From NCBI GenBank assembly GCA_050053595.1, contig JASFTK010000007.1, positions 1 through 32,683 of the forward strand: a stretch of DNA of 32,683 nucleotides, read 5' to 3'. Positions 20,997 through 29,892 of the stretch are shown here, one piece after another. Under the pieces are notes generated by a model. It worked only from the letters and a program-made list of their open reading frames with translations. It was not told the DNA's origin and made no database searches. Within the stretch, counting starts at the first letter, position 1, and each line of letters starts with the position of its first letter. Origin of the DNA: GCA-2726865 sp050053595 (GTDB lineage: Archaea; Thermoproteota; Bathyarchaeia; TCS64). A program made the position numbers and the translations under genes.

Positions 20997-23423
20997 ATGA
21001 GTTTTCTAAAAAAATATTTACAAAAAAACAAGTATGAGACAATACTATACATCTGTATACTTCTATATATTGTAATTTTTACACATAGAACATATCTGAA
21101 GCATTTTTCATTCTCAAGTTTTGCATGGGATCTCGGCGTATTCCGTCAGCTCATCCATTCCTCAGTCTTCGATATGAAGCCCTTTTACTATACACCTGAA
21201 CTCTACCTCAATCCGACGGGTAACTACCTAGCCATCCATTTCAGCCCTATACTCATCACGGTGTTCCCTATCTACGCGATATATCCCTCCATAGGCACCC
21301 TACTCTTACTGAAAGCCCTAATACTCGGAGCAGCAGCTTACCCCCTTTACCATATCTCCATGCATCTGACGGGTAACGATAGGACCAGCCTTGTCATCGC
21401 TGTAGCGTACCTCCTCCACCCGGGGCTGCACGGGGCAAACTGGTTTGATTTCCAGCCCCAGGCTTTCATACCCATCTTGATGTTCACCATGTTCCTTATG
21501 CTCCTCAACGGTAGATGGTACCTCTACTCTCTGTCCCTCGCCCTCACACTGATGATCCAGGAGCACGTCTTCGCCATCGTCATCGCCATGCTTGTAGGGT
21601 ATCTCTCTTACATGGATCTGGAGAACATCACCTTTTCGATACGAGGGAGGAGATTGGATGGGCTTACAATCCCGTTGCTCTCTATCCCTCTCTGTGTAGT
21701 TTATTATGTGGTCTCGAAGAGATTGATGGGACTATTACCTATCACCCCTGAATTTTTCTCGGTGTACAAGGCTTCCGGTGTCTTCCTCAGACTCAATTAT
21801 CAGGGTGAGACTGTGAACCTCCCCTTCTACGCCTTGACCCATTTAGGTAGAGTTTTCAGCGCTTTAAGATATGATGCGTTACTCAAGTTTCTTTATATCC
21901 TATTCCTAATGGTCCCCCTTCTCTTTCTCCCCTTGGTGACCAGGTTCGTCTTCTCGAACATGGTTCTACTCCTCCCTTTCCTGCTGTCGAACTACAGGGC
22001 GTATTATATGGTCGGTTCCCACTATGCCCTCTATATCCTCCCTGGGTTGTTCATCTCTACCATTTACGCCCTCAGATCGAAAGGGGATAACGCTAGGACA
22101 AGACGCTGCCTGCTGTTGTCCTCAGTGGTGATGATCACTTTCCTGAGTCCCCTCAGCCCACTGTCAACGACACTGAACAGAGACCGGTCTATCCTCTGGT
22201 ATCCTGGACCGGTGACCATAACTGACAGGACCAGGTGGACTCATGGCGTAATTGATTCGATACCGAGGGACGCTTCTATCCTCACCCAGAACCATATCTT
22301 CCCCCATGTCTCACAGCGGACCAATGCCTATGTCCTCCCCATAGACAGTTTCTCAGATGTACAAAATGAACTGCTCGAGTCATATGTCTGCTCCCTCATA
22401 GCGAGGAGCGATTACATTCTCTTTGACCTCAAGAGCGTAGATCCCTGGACGCTTTTTGCCCACCGAAAACTCTCCCGGAGCGGCGAGTTCGGGGTGAAAG
22501 CCTTCAACGACATGATGATCCTATTCAGGAGAGGGGAAAAGACCAATACCTCGATAGGCCTCGAAAGGAGGACCATTTACACCCCCTCGGATATGCACAT
22601 CAGCTTTGGTGAGCTGGTGGAGGATCCAACTTCAGTATACGGCACAGCGGCTCTCTCCCGGGAAGGCTCTGGTAAAGGGCATTTCCTCTATGGTCCCTAC
22701 ACCTATCTGCTGGATCCCGCTTACAGAGTGACCTTCAACGTCAAGGCATCAAAACCAGGCGAGGGGTACCTAGGGACTCTTGAGGTAACCAGCAACCGTG
22801 GAGACCACCTGATAGCCGAGAGAGACCTGTATGGTTACGAGGTACCGGATGACGGTTGGAAGACGTTCTCACTGGAGGTCGCGGTCAAGAGGCCTGTAGA
22901 TCTGGTGGAGTTCAGGTTCTACACCGTGGGGGCATGCGATCTCTCAGTGGACAGTATAAAAGTTGAGAGGGTAGAAGAAATAACCGGCTACCACTACTCC
23001 ACCAGGAGTTTCAATTATAAAGACCTCATAGCCCCCCATGATAACCTCAAGGAGGGAGGGATCCTCAGTATAAACGCCTCCTCGACAAGGGAGGCACTCT
23101 GGTATGGCCCCTATCACCCACTCCCTCAAGGGTGGTACAACGCAACTTTTCACCTGAAGGTGATACCAGAAGGAGGGGAAGGACGCATCTTGACCCTCGA
23201 TGCCGCTATAGAGGAGGGGATGTACACCCTCTGCAGCAGGAGGGTCGGCATTAAGGATCTCGACCCTCATGGCCTCAAAGATGGGTGGTCGAGGTTCCAT
23301 CTGAATTTCTATGTCCCTGACCAGGGGACTTCAGTTGAGCTTAGGGGGATGAACCCCTCCCCAGGGTATGAGATCAGCCTTGGCCATATACTCTTAGAGC
23401 CTTTGAGGAAGCGAGACGGGTGA
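20997..23423 (+). CDS. DUF2079 multi-pass membrane protein with two C-terminal beta-sandwich-like repeats
   Basis: 808 residues. Residues 1-390 contain many membrane segments and the DUF2079 landmarks FAWDLGVFRQ, LAIHFSPILITVFPIY and HPGLHGANWFDFQPQAF, a family thought to have the GT-C glycosyltransferase fold. Residues 400-520 form a soluble part (WYPGPVTITDRTRW, VLPIDSFSDVQNELL). Two similar units follow, about 545-658 and 690-803, each with a Y-GPY-x-L start, Y-x-x-TF, a DGW-x-x-F motif and a final hydrophobic strand, like carbohydrate-binding beta-sandwiches. A role in building or binding surface glycans outside the membrane is inference. The first 110 bases are unusually AT-rich. Confidence 0.85.
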   Translation: MSFLKKYLQKNKYETILYICILLYIVIFTHRTYLKHFSFSSFAWDLGVFRQLIHSSVFDMKPFYYTPELYLNPTGNYLAIHFSPILITVFPIYAIYPSIGTLLLLKALILGAAAYPLYHISMHLTGNDRTSLVIAVAYLLHPGLHGANWFDFQPQAFIPILMFTMFLMLLNGRWYLYSLSLALTLMIQEHVFAIVIAMLVGYLSYMDLENITFSIRGRRLDGLTIPLLSIPLCVVYYVVSKRLMGLLPITPEFFSVYKASGVFLRLNYQGETVNLPFYALTHLGRVFSALRYDALLKFLYILFLMVPLLFLPLVTRFVFSNMVLLLPFLLSNYRAYYMVGSHYALYILPGLFISTIYALRSKGDNARTRRCLLLSSVVMITFLSPLSPLSTTLNRDRSILWYPGPVTITDRTRWTHGVIDSIPRDASILTQNHIFPHVSQRTNAYVLPIDSFSDVQNELLESYVCSLIARSDYILFDLKSVDPWTLFAHRKLSRSGEFGVKAFNDMMILFRRGEKTNTSIGLERRTIYTPSDMHISFGELVEDPTSVYGTAALSREGSGKGHFLYGPYTYLLDPAYRVTFNVKASKPGEGYLGTLEVTSNRGDHLIAERDLYGYEVPDDGWKTFSLEVAVKRPVDLVEFRFYTVGACDLSVDSIKVERVEEITGYHYSTRSFNYKDLIAPHDNLKEGGILSINASSTREALWYGPYHPLPQGWYNATFHLKVIPEGGEGRILTLDAAIEEGMYTLCSRRVGIKDLDPHGLKDGWSRFHLNFYVPDQGTSVELRGMNPSPGYEISLGHILLEPLRKRDG

Positions 23424-23438
23424 CCCACTTTACTTCTA

Positions 23439-24146
23439 TTAGATCTCCTTCTCCCCTATTCCTATCTTGGATGCTTTCTCCGCGAGCACCTGGAGGGGAT
23501 CGACGACAGGGACGGGCAGGTCCCCGTCCTTGAGGACCAGAGATGTCTCTGTGCAACCGCAGATCACGATGTCCGCACCCCTGTTGACCAGGTCGTCTGC
23601 GACAACCATAGTCTTCTCCCTCCCTTTCTCTAGATCCCCCGTCTTTATGTGGTCGTAGATAGATTCCATGGCAACCTTCTGTAAGTCTCCTGGGGGTAGG
23701 AGGATCTCGATCCCTTTCTCGGAGAAGTATCCGTCATATATCCCACTCTTGACTGTGCCATCGCTGGCGATCAACCCCGCCTTCTTGGCACGGGGGAACC
23801 TCTCTGCGGTCTTCTCGGCGGTTATCTCGATCATGTTGATGACCGGTATGCCCAGTCCCTTCCTGAGCTCCTCTATGAAGAAGTGGGCGGTGTTGCATGG
23901 CATTATGATAAAGTCCGCTCCAGCTTCCTCAAGCTTCCGTGCAGCCATGAGCATCTCGGGGACCGGGCTCTCACCCTCTCCTAGGACAGCGGGCGTCCTG
24001 TCCGGGACCTTGGAATTGCTGTATATGATGGTACTTGGGTGATCTTGGTCCTTCTCAACTGGGGTCGCCCTTATGATCCTGTGATATAGATCTGCAGTGG
24101 CCTCGGGGCCCATCCCACCCAGTATGCCGATGATCTTCTCTCCCAT
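23439..24146 (-). CDS. Aspartate/glutamate racemase family protein
   Basis: About 235 residues from the ATG at 24146, which has AGGTG seven bases ahead and lies 16 bases after the stop of the PurF-like gene. Family marks are IIGILGGMGPEATADLYHRI at the N-terminus and the two catalytic-cysteine motifs, MPCNTAHFF and ICGCTETSL. Such enzymes exchange D- and L-aspartate or glutamate without cofactor. The last part (VPVVDPLQVLAEKASK) is regular. The gene seems to be cotranscribed with the PurF-like gene. Confidence 0.92.
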   Translation of the reverse strand: MGEKIIGILGGMGPEATADLYHRIIRATPVEKDQDHPSTIIYSNSKVPDRTPAVLGEGESPVPEMLMAARKLEEAGADFIIMPCNTAHFFIEELRKGLGIPVINMIEITAEKTAERFPRAKKAGLIASDGTVKSGIYDGYFSEKGIEILLPPGDLQKVAMESIYDHIKTGDLEKGREKTMVVADDLVNRGADIVICGCTETSLVLKDGDLPVPVVDPLQVLAEKASKIGIGEKEI

Positions 24147-24162
24147 ATGTAGACACCTTCCA

Positions 24163-25578
24163 TTATTGTCGGCTTGGATATACTTCAAAGTTGGGGGGCT
24201 TTCTACCCTCACTGAATGGATCTTTCCCGTCCATACAATAGGTGCAGAGCTTTTCTGGAGGTAGACCTATCGCACGGACAACATTCTCAGGAGAGTTGTA
24301 CCTCACTTTGTTGATTGAGGGGAGGTTGGAGGCCACCAGATCTCCGAGTTCATTGAGCTCTTCACCCTTGTAAGGTGCAGCCGCAAGAGGTTTGTCAGGG
24401 GGATCTGAGAAACAGGGGTGGTAGATGGGACCGTAGCTCACTAGGAACTCGACCTCGGATGCCCCCGCCTTCAACAGGTTCTGGGCCACCGACTCGCTCA
24501 CTGTCCCCCTTACTATGCTGTCGTCTGTGATGACTACCTTCTTCCCCCTTACAGTCTCCCTGATGATATTGTGCTTCAGATCGGAGGCGACCTTACGGAA
24601 GTCAGGATCGTCGATAATGTAGGTCCTTCCCAGATATGCGTTCTTGATAACCCCCTCGTCGGCCGCTATACCAAGGGCTTCCGTCACCCCCATGCAGACG
24701 GATCTCCCTGAATCAGGAACGGGGATAACTACGATATCATCCTCCCCGTCTCCCCCGCAGTAGAGGTCTACCAGAGAGTGTGTCTTTACAAGGGTATGAC
24801 CGAGCCGTTTCCTGACGGAGTGAACAGTCCTCCCCTCAATGATTGAGTCGGGTCTCCCAAAATATACCCATTCGAAGACACAGTGAGCGGGTTCTGGCTC
24901 CAAGACCTGGATATCCCTCAATCCGTCTTCCCCCATCAACAGTAATGAGCCAGGTCTCACATCCCGCTTACCCTCGTAGAACTGTCCCATGCTCTCCAGT
25001 ACATCTATGGGTGCCGACTCAGACGCTACGAAGAGCTCATCCCCATTACAGGCTACGTACAACGGTCTGACACCCAGTCTGCCTCGCGCGGCAATGAGCT
25101 CGCTCGTATCTTCGTCTTTATCATGGATGACCGCCACAAGCGAGTAACATGCGTGGCTGATCTCCTTCATGGTCTCAGCCATGGCGGTATCTGGCCCCAT
25201 CTCGCCAAGTTTGGACGCCAACAATCCGCCGAACTCCATCTCATTAGCGGACCGTTTATCCATCTGGATATACCCATCAATTGCTATGGAGACCTCGTAC
25301 CGGGCTGTTTCGAAAGAGTAGGGAGGGAGATCTATCTGGTTGGTATTCTCACCTGAGGCGCACCCGATCACAGCGTAGTCGTCTGGGTGAGTGAAGGAAC
25401 TGAAACGTTCATTGAACACATTCGAGACAAGACCTCTCCCTTTCCAGGTCCGGAGGGAATGATCTCCGGCCGCCGATAAACCTGCACTCTCCTGTCCCCT
25501 GTGCTGGACACCGTAAAGAGTGTATAGTGCCTTACGATGTGCGTCGACCTTCGAGTAAACGCCAATGACGCCCTGCAT
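24163..25578 (-). CDS. PurF-like amidophosphoribosyltransferase paralogue with a degenerate glutaminase site
   Basis: 471 residues if started at the ATG at 25578. The TATA box at 25601-25609 is placed about 27 bases before it, as for a leaderless message. The protein begins MQGVIGVYSK where active PurF has MCGI-type; the nucleophilic cysteine is Gln. YGVQHRGQESAGL is kept, but the glutamine-binding HxRY region reads GCASGENTN, and the NG oxyanion site reads AIDGYIQM. The phosphoribosyltransferase half is intact (PVPDSGRSV, GVIKNAYLGRTYI, VVITDDSIVRGTV), as are likely Fe-S cysteines (HCVFEWVYFGRPDS, HPCFSD, LCTYC). It could use ammonia or another amine. True purine PurF activity is doubtful. 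Confidence 0.88.
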   Translation of the reverse strand: MQGVIGVYSKVDAHRKALYTLYGVQHRGQESAGLSAAGDHSLRTWKGRGLVSNVFNERFSSFTHPDDYAVIGCASGENTNQIDLPPYSFETARYEVSIAIDGYIQMDKRSANEMEFGGLLASKLGEMGPDTAMAETMKEISHACYSLVAVIHDKDEDTSELIAARGRLGVRPLYVACNGDELFVASESAPIDVLESMGQFYEGKRDVRPGSLLLMGEDGLRDIQVLEPEPAHCVFEWVYFGRPDSIIEGRTVHSVRKRLGHTLVKTHSLVDLYCGGDGEDDIVVIPVPDSGRSVCMGVTEALGIAADEGVIKNAYLGRTYIIDDPDFRKVASDLKHNIIRETVRGKKVVITDDSIVRGTVSESVAQNLLKAGASEVEFLVSYGPIYHPCFSDPPDKPLAAAPYKGEELNELGDLVASNLPSINKVRYNSPENVVRAIGLPPEKLCTYCMDGKDPFSEGRKPPNFEVYPSRQ

Positions 25579-25600
25579 ATCACACAAACATAAAGTTTCA

Positions 25601-25609
25601 GATATAAAA
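25601..25609 (-). promoter_or_regulatory. TATA box of the PurF-like gene
   Basis: TTTTATATC on the minus strand sits about 27 bases ahead of the ATG at 25578. This spacing fits leaderless initiation at that ATG and argues against the upstream TTG at 25587. Confidence 0.6.
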
Positions 25610-25726
25610 CTGATGATAAGACCTTAATCCTCCAATCCGACCTGAAAAGTTGGATCTCCAAAGGGCTCATATTTTGTACTGCTGTATCCAGAAAACAGGT
25701 TTTGTCAACATTAAATCATTTATATT

Positions 25727-26542
25727 GTGCTGAAAGTACAACAAACTCAGGAGATCCCCATAACCTCAGAGATCGAGTCGCCCCATCACAAACAGGAAAG
25801 AACGAGCGAATATGAGGTTATCCCAGATATCTGCGTTGTTATACCGACGATCAATGAGGCCGGGACTATCAGAGAACTACTCGAAGGTCTGAGAGAGCTC
25901 CACGGGCTCCATATGAGAGCTGTAGTAGTCGATGACGGTAGCACAGATGGGACATTGGATATCGTACAAGATCTGAGGCAGTACAAAGGGGAGGTCTCAC
26001 TGATAAACCGGGGGCGAAAGCTGGGCTTGGGGACCGCCATCCGTGAAGGAATTGAGAATGCTCTCAGGCTGGACCCTTGTCCTGACTATATTGTAACCAT
26101 GGATGGAGACTTATCCCACGACCCCTCTGACCTCCATCGCCTAGTTGAGGAATGTGATGAAGGTTCAATAGTGATTGGGAGCAGATACATCAAGGGAGGC
26201 AAAGTCACAGGATGGAGTCTCTATAGACGGATGGTCTCATTGGGCGCAAACCTGATGGCCAGAGCGTTACTGAACATCCCCGCAAGAGATTGCACATCAG
26301 GTTACAGATGCTATAGAGCGGGCCTAGCGAGGTCTATCATCCCCGAGATGAAGAGTACAGGCTTCTGCATCCAGATCGAGACCCTCTCCGCAGCCGTCGG
26401 TCGAGGCTTCAGGATAAAAGAGGTCCCAATTACCTTCCAAGAACGGGTTTCAGGGGAGAGCAAGTTGGACGCCCAACAGATCTGGGAATTTTCAAAGGGA
26501 TTACTGAGGCTCATGAAACAGACCGGGGGAATAATGGAGTGA
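25727..26542 (+). CDS. GT2 glycosyltransferase, dolichol-phosphate mannosyltransferase (DPM1)-like
   Basis: 271 residues. GT-A landmarks: CVVIPTINEAGTIRELL, VVVDDGSTDGTLDIV (about D69-D70), IVTMDGDLSHDPSDL with the metal-binding DxD (about 126-128), GSRYIKGG, DCTSGYRCYR and EVPITFQERVSGESKL. The order matches polyprenyl-phosphate sugar synthases, which load a lipid carrier for glycosylation at the cytoplasmic face. No membrane segment follows the catalytic domain. The GTG at 25727 is the first plausible start; no ATG occurs before the domain, and a TATA-like run abuts the GTG, so the start is uncertain. It is divergent from the PurF-like gene. Confidence 0.88.
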   Translation: MLKVQQTQEIPITSEIESPHHKQERTSEYEVIPDICVVIPTINEAGTIRELLEGLRELHGLHMRAVVVDDGSTDGTLDIVQDLRQYKGEVSLINRGRKLGLGTAIREGIENALRLDPCPDYIVTMDGDLSHDPSDLHRLVEECDEGSIVIGSRYIKGGKVTGWSLYRRMVSLGANLMARALLNIPARDCTSGYRCYRAGLARSIIPEMKSTGFCIQIETLSAAVGRGFRIKEVPITFQERVSGESKLDAQQIWEFSKGLLRLMKQTGGIME

Positions 26543-26706
26543 TCAAGCCATCTCATGAGTGCGTTGACTTCCCTAGCCTTATTTATATAAAAGAGGGATA
26601 AGATGCCCCCCCAAGATTATAAACGTCCATTATGGGCTCTGGGTTTCATGCACGCTCGTCGATATTTAAAGGTAAAAATGAAATAATCTGATGTGAGTTT
26701 TGAAGT

Positions 26707-26976
26707 ATGACCATTGTACCCTCTAAACTAGCAACACCATGTCTACTCTACTGTGGATCATGCGCTTACTGGATGATGGAAGAATGCAAAGGATGTGGTA
26801 GTAAAGACCGCCCCGACTGTGAGATCCGGGGCTGTTGCGTCGAAGAGAAGAGACTTGAATTTTGTACCCAATGTGATGAATTCCCCTGTGACGTGCTCAG
26901 AATATCCGTCGGGGTTCACCCTAGATGGCTCGAAGACCAAGCAAAAATCTTGATGAACAATAAGCGTATGCAGTGA
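26707..26976 (+). CDS. DUF3795 cysteine-rich protein
   Basis: 89 residues with about 11 cysteines: PCLLYCGSCAYW, ECKGCGSKDRPDCEIRGCC, FCTQCDEFPCDVL. The spacing is that of the DUF3795 family of bacteria and archaea, thought to bind metal; its role is unknown. A TATTTAAA run at 26663-26670 suggests its own promoter with a leader of about 14 bases. The DUF169 gene follows after 100 bases on the same strand. Confidence 0.83.
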   Translation: MTIVPSKLATPCLLYCGSCAYWMMEECKGCGSKDRPDCEIRGCCVEEKRLEFCTQCDEFPCDVLRISVGVHPRWLEDQAKILMNNKRMQ

Positions 26977-27077
26977 CCTGGCTGACATATTGGAGCCGAA
27001 ACCTGTGAACGTGGCAAGATGACAGATCAAGGGTTAACATTTCATATGGGTGAACCCACTACACTAAATGAGAGATC

Positions 27078-27914
27078 TTGAACGTATACAATGAGTATTC
27101 CAAGCGTATAGAGGAGCAGATACGCACGGTCAGCCATCCGATCGCTGTGAAGATGATCGAGGATGAAGCCAGCATCCCGAGGGAGGCGAAACGCCCTACC
27201 TCTGACTATGGTGTCTGCTTGTCAACATGCCAGTGTTTCACCCTTTCACGTAAGTATGGTGAGACCGTCGCCCAGCTTTTCGAGGACATGTGGTGCCCTG
27301 AACCCGTCATAGGATACGGCTTAGCAGAACCACCCCAATTTTTCCTTGAGGGGCGGAACAGGTATCCAGGCGGCGTAGCCTCCTTGGAGGCAGGGGCAAA
27401 CTGGGCCAAGGAGTTCCCGAGACTCGAAACTGGGAAATACATCGGTATCCTGATGGCGCCTATGAGTGCCGCTACTTTCGAGCCCGACGTAGGGGTCATC
27501 TACTGCAACTCTGCACAGTTACTCAGACTGCTCCTGGGCATCGCTTATCAAGACGGGAGAGACATACCCACCGTACTGGGGGGGCACGCGGCCTGTGTAT
27601 ATGCCGTTGTACCCACCTTGCTCCAGGGCCGATGTCACGTCGCTGTGCCTTGCAGGGGCGACCGGGGTCGGGCTGGGGCGCAGGACGATGAGATGATCTT
27701 CTCTGTCCCCAAGGCCCAGATCGGGAGGTTGGCTGACGGATTGGAGCAGGAAGGGACAGGCTCATATCCGACGGGGTTCTCGATGCAGGGGGAATACAAA
27801 CTCTCGGAGAGCTATGCAGAGATGTCGAGGCTCATGGGGATGAGGAGAGCCGACGGATCGGAGATCAAAGGTCACAGTAAGAAGGATAGGGAGAGGGATC
27901 TCCAGTATAGGTAA
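27078..27914 (+). CDS. DUF169 family protein
   Basis: 278 residues. The pattern of DUF169 is visible: HPIAVKMIED, YGVCLSTCQCFTLSRKYGE, VAVPCRGDRGRAGAQDDEMI with FSVPKAQIGRLADGL. Several cysteines (CLSTCQC, DMWC, PCRG) could hold metal or a cluster. No enzyme activity is established for the family. It starts at a TTG preceded by GAGAGATC; a neighbouring gene encodes another Cys-rich protein (DUF3795), and the two may be transcribed together. No signal peptide or membrane segment seen. Confidence 0.85.
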   Translation: MNVYNEYSKRIEEQIRTVSHPIAVKMIEDEASIPREAKRPTSDYGVCLSTCQCFTLSRKYGETVAQLFEDMWCPEPVIGYGLAEPPQFFLEGRNRYPGGVASLEAGANWAKEFPRLETGKYIGILMAPMSAATFEPDVGVIYCNSAQLLRLLLGIAYQDGRDIPTVLGGHAACVYAVVPTLLQGRCHVAVPCRGDRGRAGAQDDEMIFSVPKAQIGRLADGLEQEGTGSYPTGFSMQGEYKLSESYAEMSRLMGMRRADGSEIKGHSKKDRERDLQYR

Positions 27915-28020
27915 CATTACGACAGCTACCAGAGCTAAGAACGCTGAGAGGGGGTGATCTCTGTTAATTCCCCCACTATTCCATCATGGGTATTTCGAGT
28001 TATGACAGGGAATAGGAGGG

Positions 28021-29634
28021 TTACATGCCCTCGTGGAGGACTTTGTACTCTTTCTCAGGTCCTGGTTTGGTGAGGGACCACTCGAAACCCCTCTGGGTTG
28101 TGACATACTCCGGCCAAGGTAGATCGATGGGGGGGTAGAAATCCTCAGGTAATAGAGGTGCCACCCATTTTGACCCCCCTATACCTCCACCAGTCCTCTC
28201 CACGAACTCCTCCTTGGCCTTAGCAAGGCTCTCCGGTTTTATCAGCAGGTCCACGATGGTTGAGCCTATGGTCTTGGCCGCCGTGACGATACCCGGGTCG
28301 ACGCAAGGGGAGTACCCGTTCATTGCGTACCTCACCCATGGAGGAAGGGGTTTGTTGGGTTCCGGATTTCTGAGAATTGCATTGGCGGTGTAGAGGCGGG
28401 TTGATGGTGCTGTCCACTGGTAGTCGACATAGTCGTCTGAGCCTTGGGTCTCAACCCAGTCGGGGAAGTTGTACCTGATGTCCTTGTCCGAGGCGTCAAT
28501 TGGGGCGATCTGCTGGCAATACTGTGTCAAGGGGTCATCCATGGGGTCATATCCTAGGTTTTCCTGGATCTCCCGTGCGAACTCCCTAGCCTCCTCCGAG
28601 AATCTGGGTGGCCCCACCATTTGCAGGTTCCTGTGGAGTATCTCTGATAGGGTCTTGTTAGGGAGGCCACAACGGGTACGGGCGATAATCCGCTTTGTTA
28701 CCTTGGCCCCCGTGATCTGGGCAACCCCCTTGGCGGTGTTATCCAGAACATTAGAGATCTGCTCCTGCATCTCAAGCAGCGGTGCCCGGTGGGCGTATTG
28801 TATCTGGGCTATCCTCGGGGGGAGGTTGTCCGATGTACATTGACCGCCCACCATGATGTACTCGTTCAGGGTCCAGTAAGCTGTATAAGGGAGCATAGCA
28901 TCCTCAACATATTTCGTGGCGGTGTACATCAGACAGACCGCGTCCAAAGCAGCGGGTATCCTCCCCCCGGCGTGGCCAAGGATCCTGAAAGGGACGTTCT
29001 TGGGCCTGAACCATCTCTCAGGGTGGGGGGTCTCGAATGTGTACAGGGTGTTCCAATAAGAACCGCCCGTGATTTCATATTTGACGCCGTTGGTGCTGCT
29101 GGGATGGAAGGGGATTGAGGCATCAAAGTCGTCGAAATATCCTTTCGCCGCGTGGACCGGTTTGGAACCGCAGACCTTCTCAGCGGGTTCACCGAAGAGT
29201 TTCAAGGTCCCCTTGAGATCATGCTCTTCCATAGCGTGCTTAGCTGCTAGGAAACCGAACAAGGACCCTGTACCCAGGGCTGAATGGGGGTCGGTGTGAC
29301 CCGCTGCCCAAGGGTGTAAGTTCTCATCCCGTGGTTTCCTGTAGGGCACTGCGGCTTGAGAGGTACCGGGCACCGCGTCGTACTCTGCGAATCCACCTAT
29401 GACGGGCTTACCTCCACCCCAGATCGCGTAGAAGGCGGTAGGCATATCACCACTCCCCTCTACTACTTCGAACCCCTCCTCCCTGAGCAGCTTCACGTAG
29501 GCCTCTGCAGATCTGTACTCCCTGAAAGCTGGCTCAGCATATCCCCAAATCTCTTTATGGAAATCCGATAGCCAACACTCATTATCGTCGACGAAGTCCA
29601 GTACCGTCTGCTTCTCTTTGGAAACACTAACCAA
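28021..29634 (-). CDS. M20 peptidase/amidohydrolase, AbgB-like
   Basis: 537 residues. The fold-defining parts resemble AbgB (p-aminobenzoyl-glutamate hydrolase B): FAEYDAVPGTSQAAVPY, LKLFGEPAEKVCGSKPVHAA, KGYFDDFDASIPFHPSS, GGQCTSDNLP. Two metal-site motifs differ from AbgB: GHGCGHN is AAGHTDPHSALG, and PAEE is PAEK. Two histidines remain, so metal binding may be kept with other ligands. The family hydrolyses N-acyl or peptide bonds in the cytoplasm. Its start is a TTG with GAGGT nine bases ahead. AT-rich promoter runs lie at about 29650-29685. Confidence 0.85.
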   Translation of the reverse strand: MVSVSKEKQTVLDFVDDNECWLSDFHKEIWGYAEPAFREYRSAEAYVKLLREEGFEVVEGSGDMPTAFYAIWGGGKPVIGGFAEYDAVPGTSQAAVPYRKPRDENLHPWAAGHTDPHSALGTGSLFGFLAAKHAMEEHDLKGTLKLFGEPAEKVCGSKPVHAAKGYFDDFDASIPFHPSSTNGVKYEITGGSYWNTLYTFETPHPERWFRPKNVPFRILGHAGGRIPAALDAVCLMYTATKYVEDAMLPYTAYWTLNEYIMVGGQCTSDNLPPRIAQIQYAHRAPLLEMQEQISNVLDNTAKGVAQITGAKVTKRIIARTRCGLPNKTLSEILHRNLQMVGPPRFSEEAREFAREIQENLGYDPMDDPLTQYCQQIAPIDASDKDIRYNFPDWVETQGSDDYVDYQWTAPSTRLYTANAILRNPEPNKPLPPWVRYAMNGYSPCVDPGIVTAAKTIGSTIVDLLIKPESLAKAKEEFVERTGGGIGGSKWVAPLLPEDFYPPIDLPWPEYVTTQRGFEWSLTKPGPEKEYKVLHEGM

Positions 29635-29892
29635 GATAATAAACCTCTAGACTGTATACTTTCTATATGTATAATTATTTTTTCAGCAATACCCTCGACC
29701 GTGAAGATAACCTCATCAGGTTACTCTGACAAGTGCGAAATTTAGTATGGAAGCTAGCTATTGAGATCGTAAATAACTATAAATGAGGTCAGAAAAGTTG
29801 TGGTATCTAGAAAAGACGCGCGGTTTGTACATCTGTTTATTTAAGGCGGTGCTGCATTATCAGATCGACCTTGAACTACGGAGGAGTGATTA

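Noticed and set aside
25579..25587. Longer PurF-like start placing Cys at position 2 (TTG at 25587)
   Set aside because: That Cys is three residues away from the nucleophile position and the TATA box spacing supports the ATG at 25578.
26603..26686. 27-codon open frame with GAGGG ahead of its ATG
   Set aside because: The TATA run lies only about 15 bases before the ATG, so the transcript would start inside it; no similarity to anything known.
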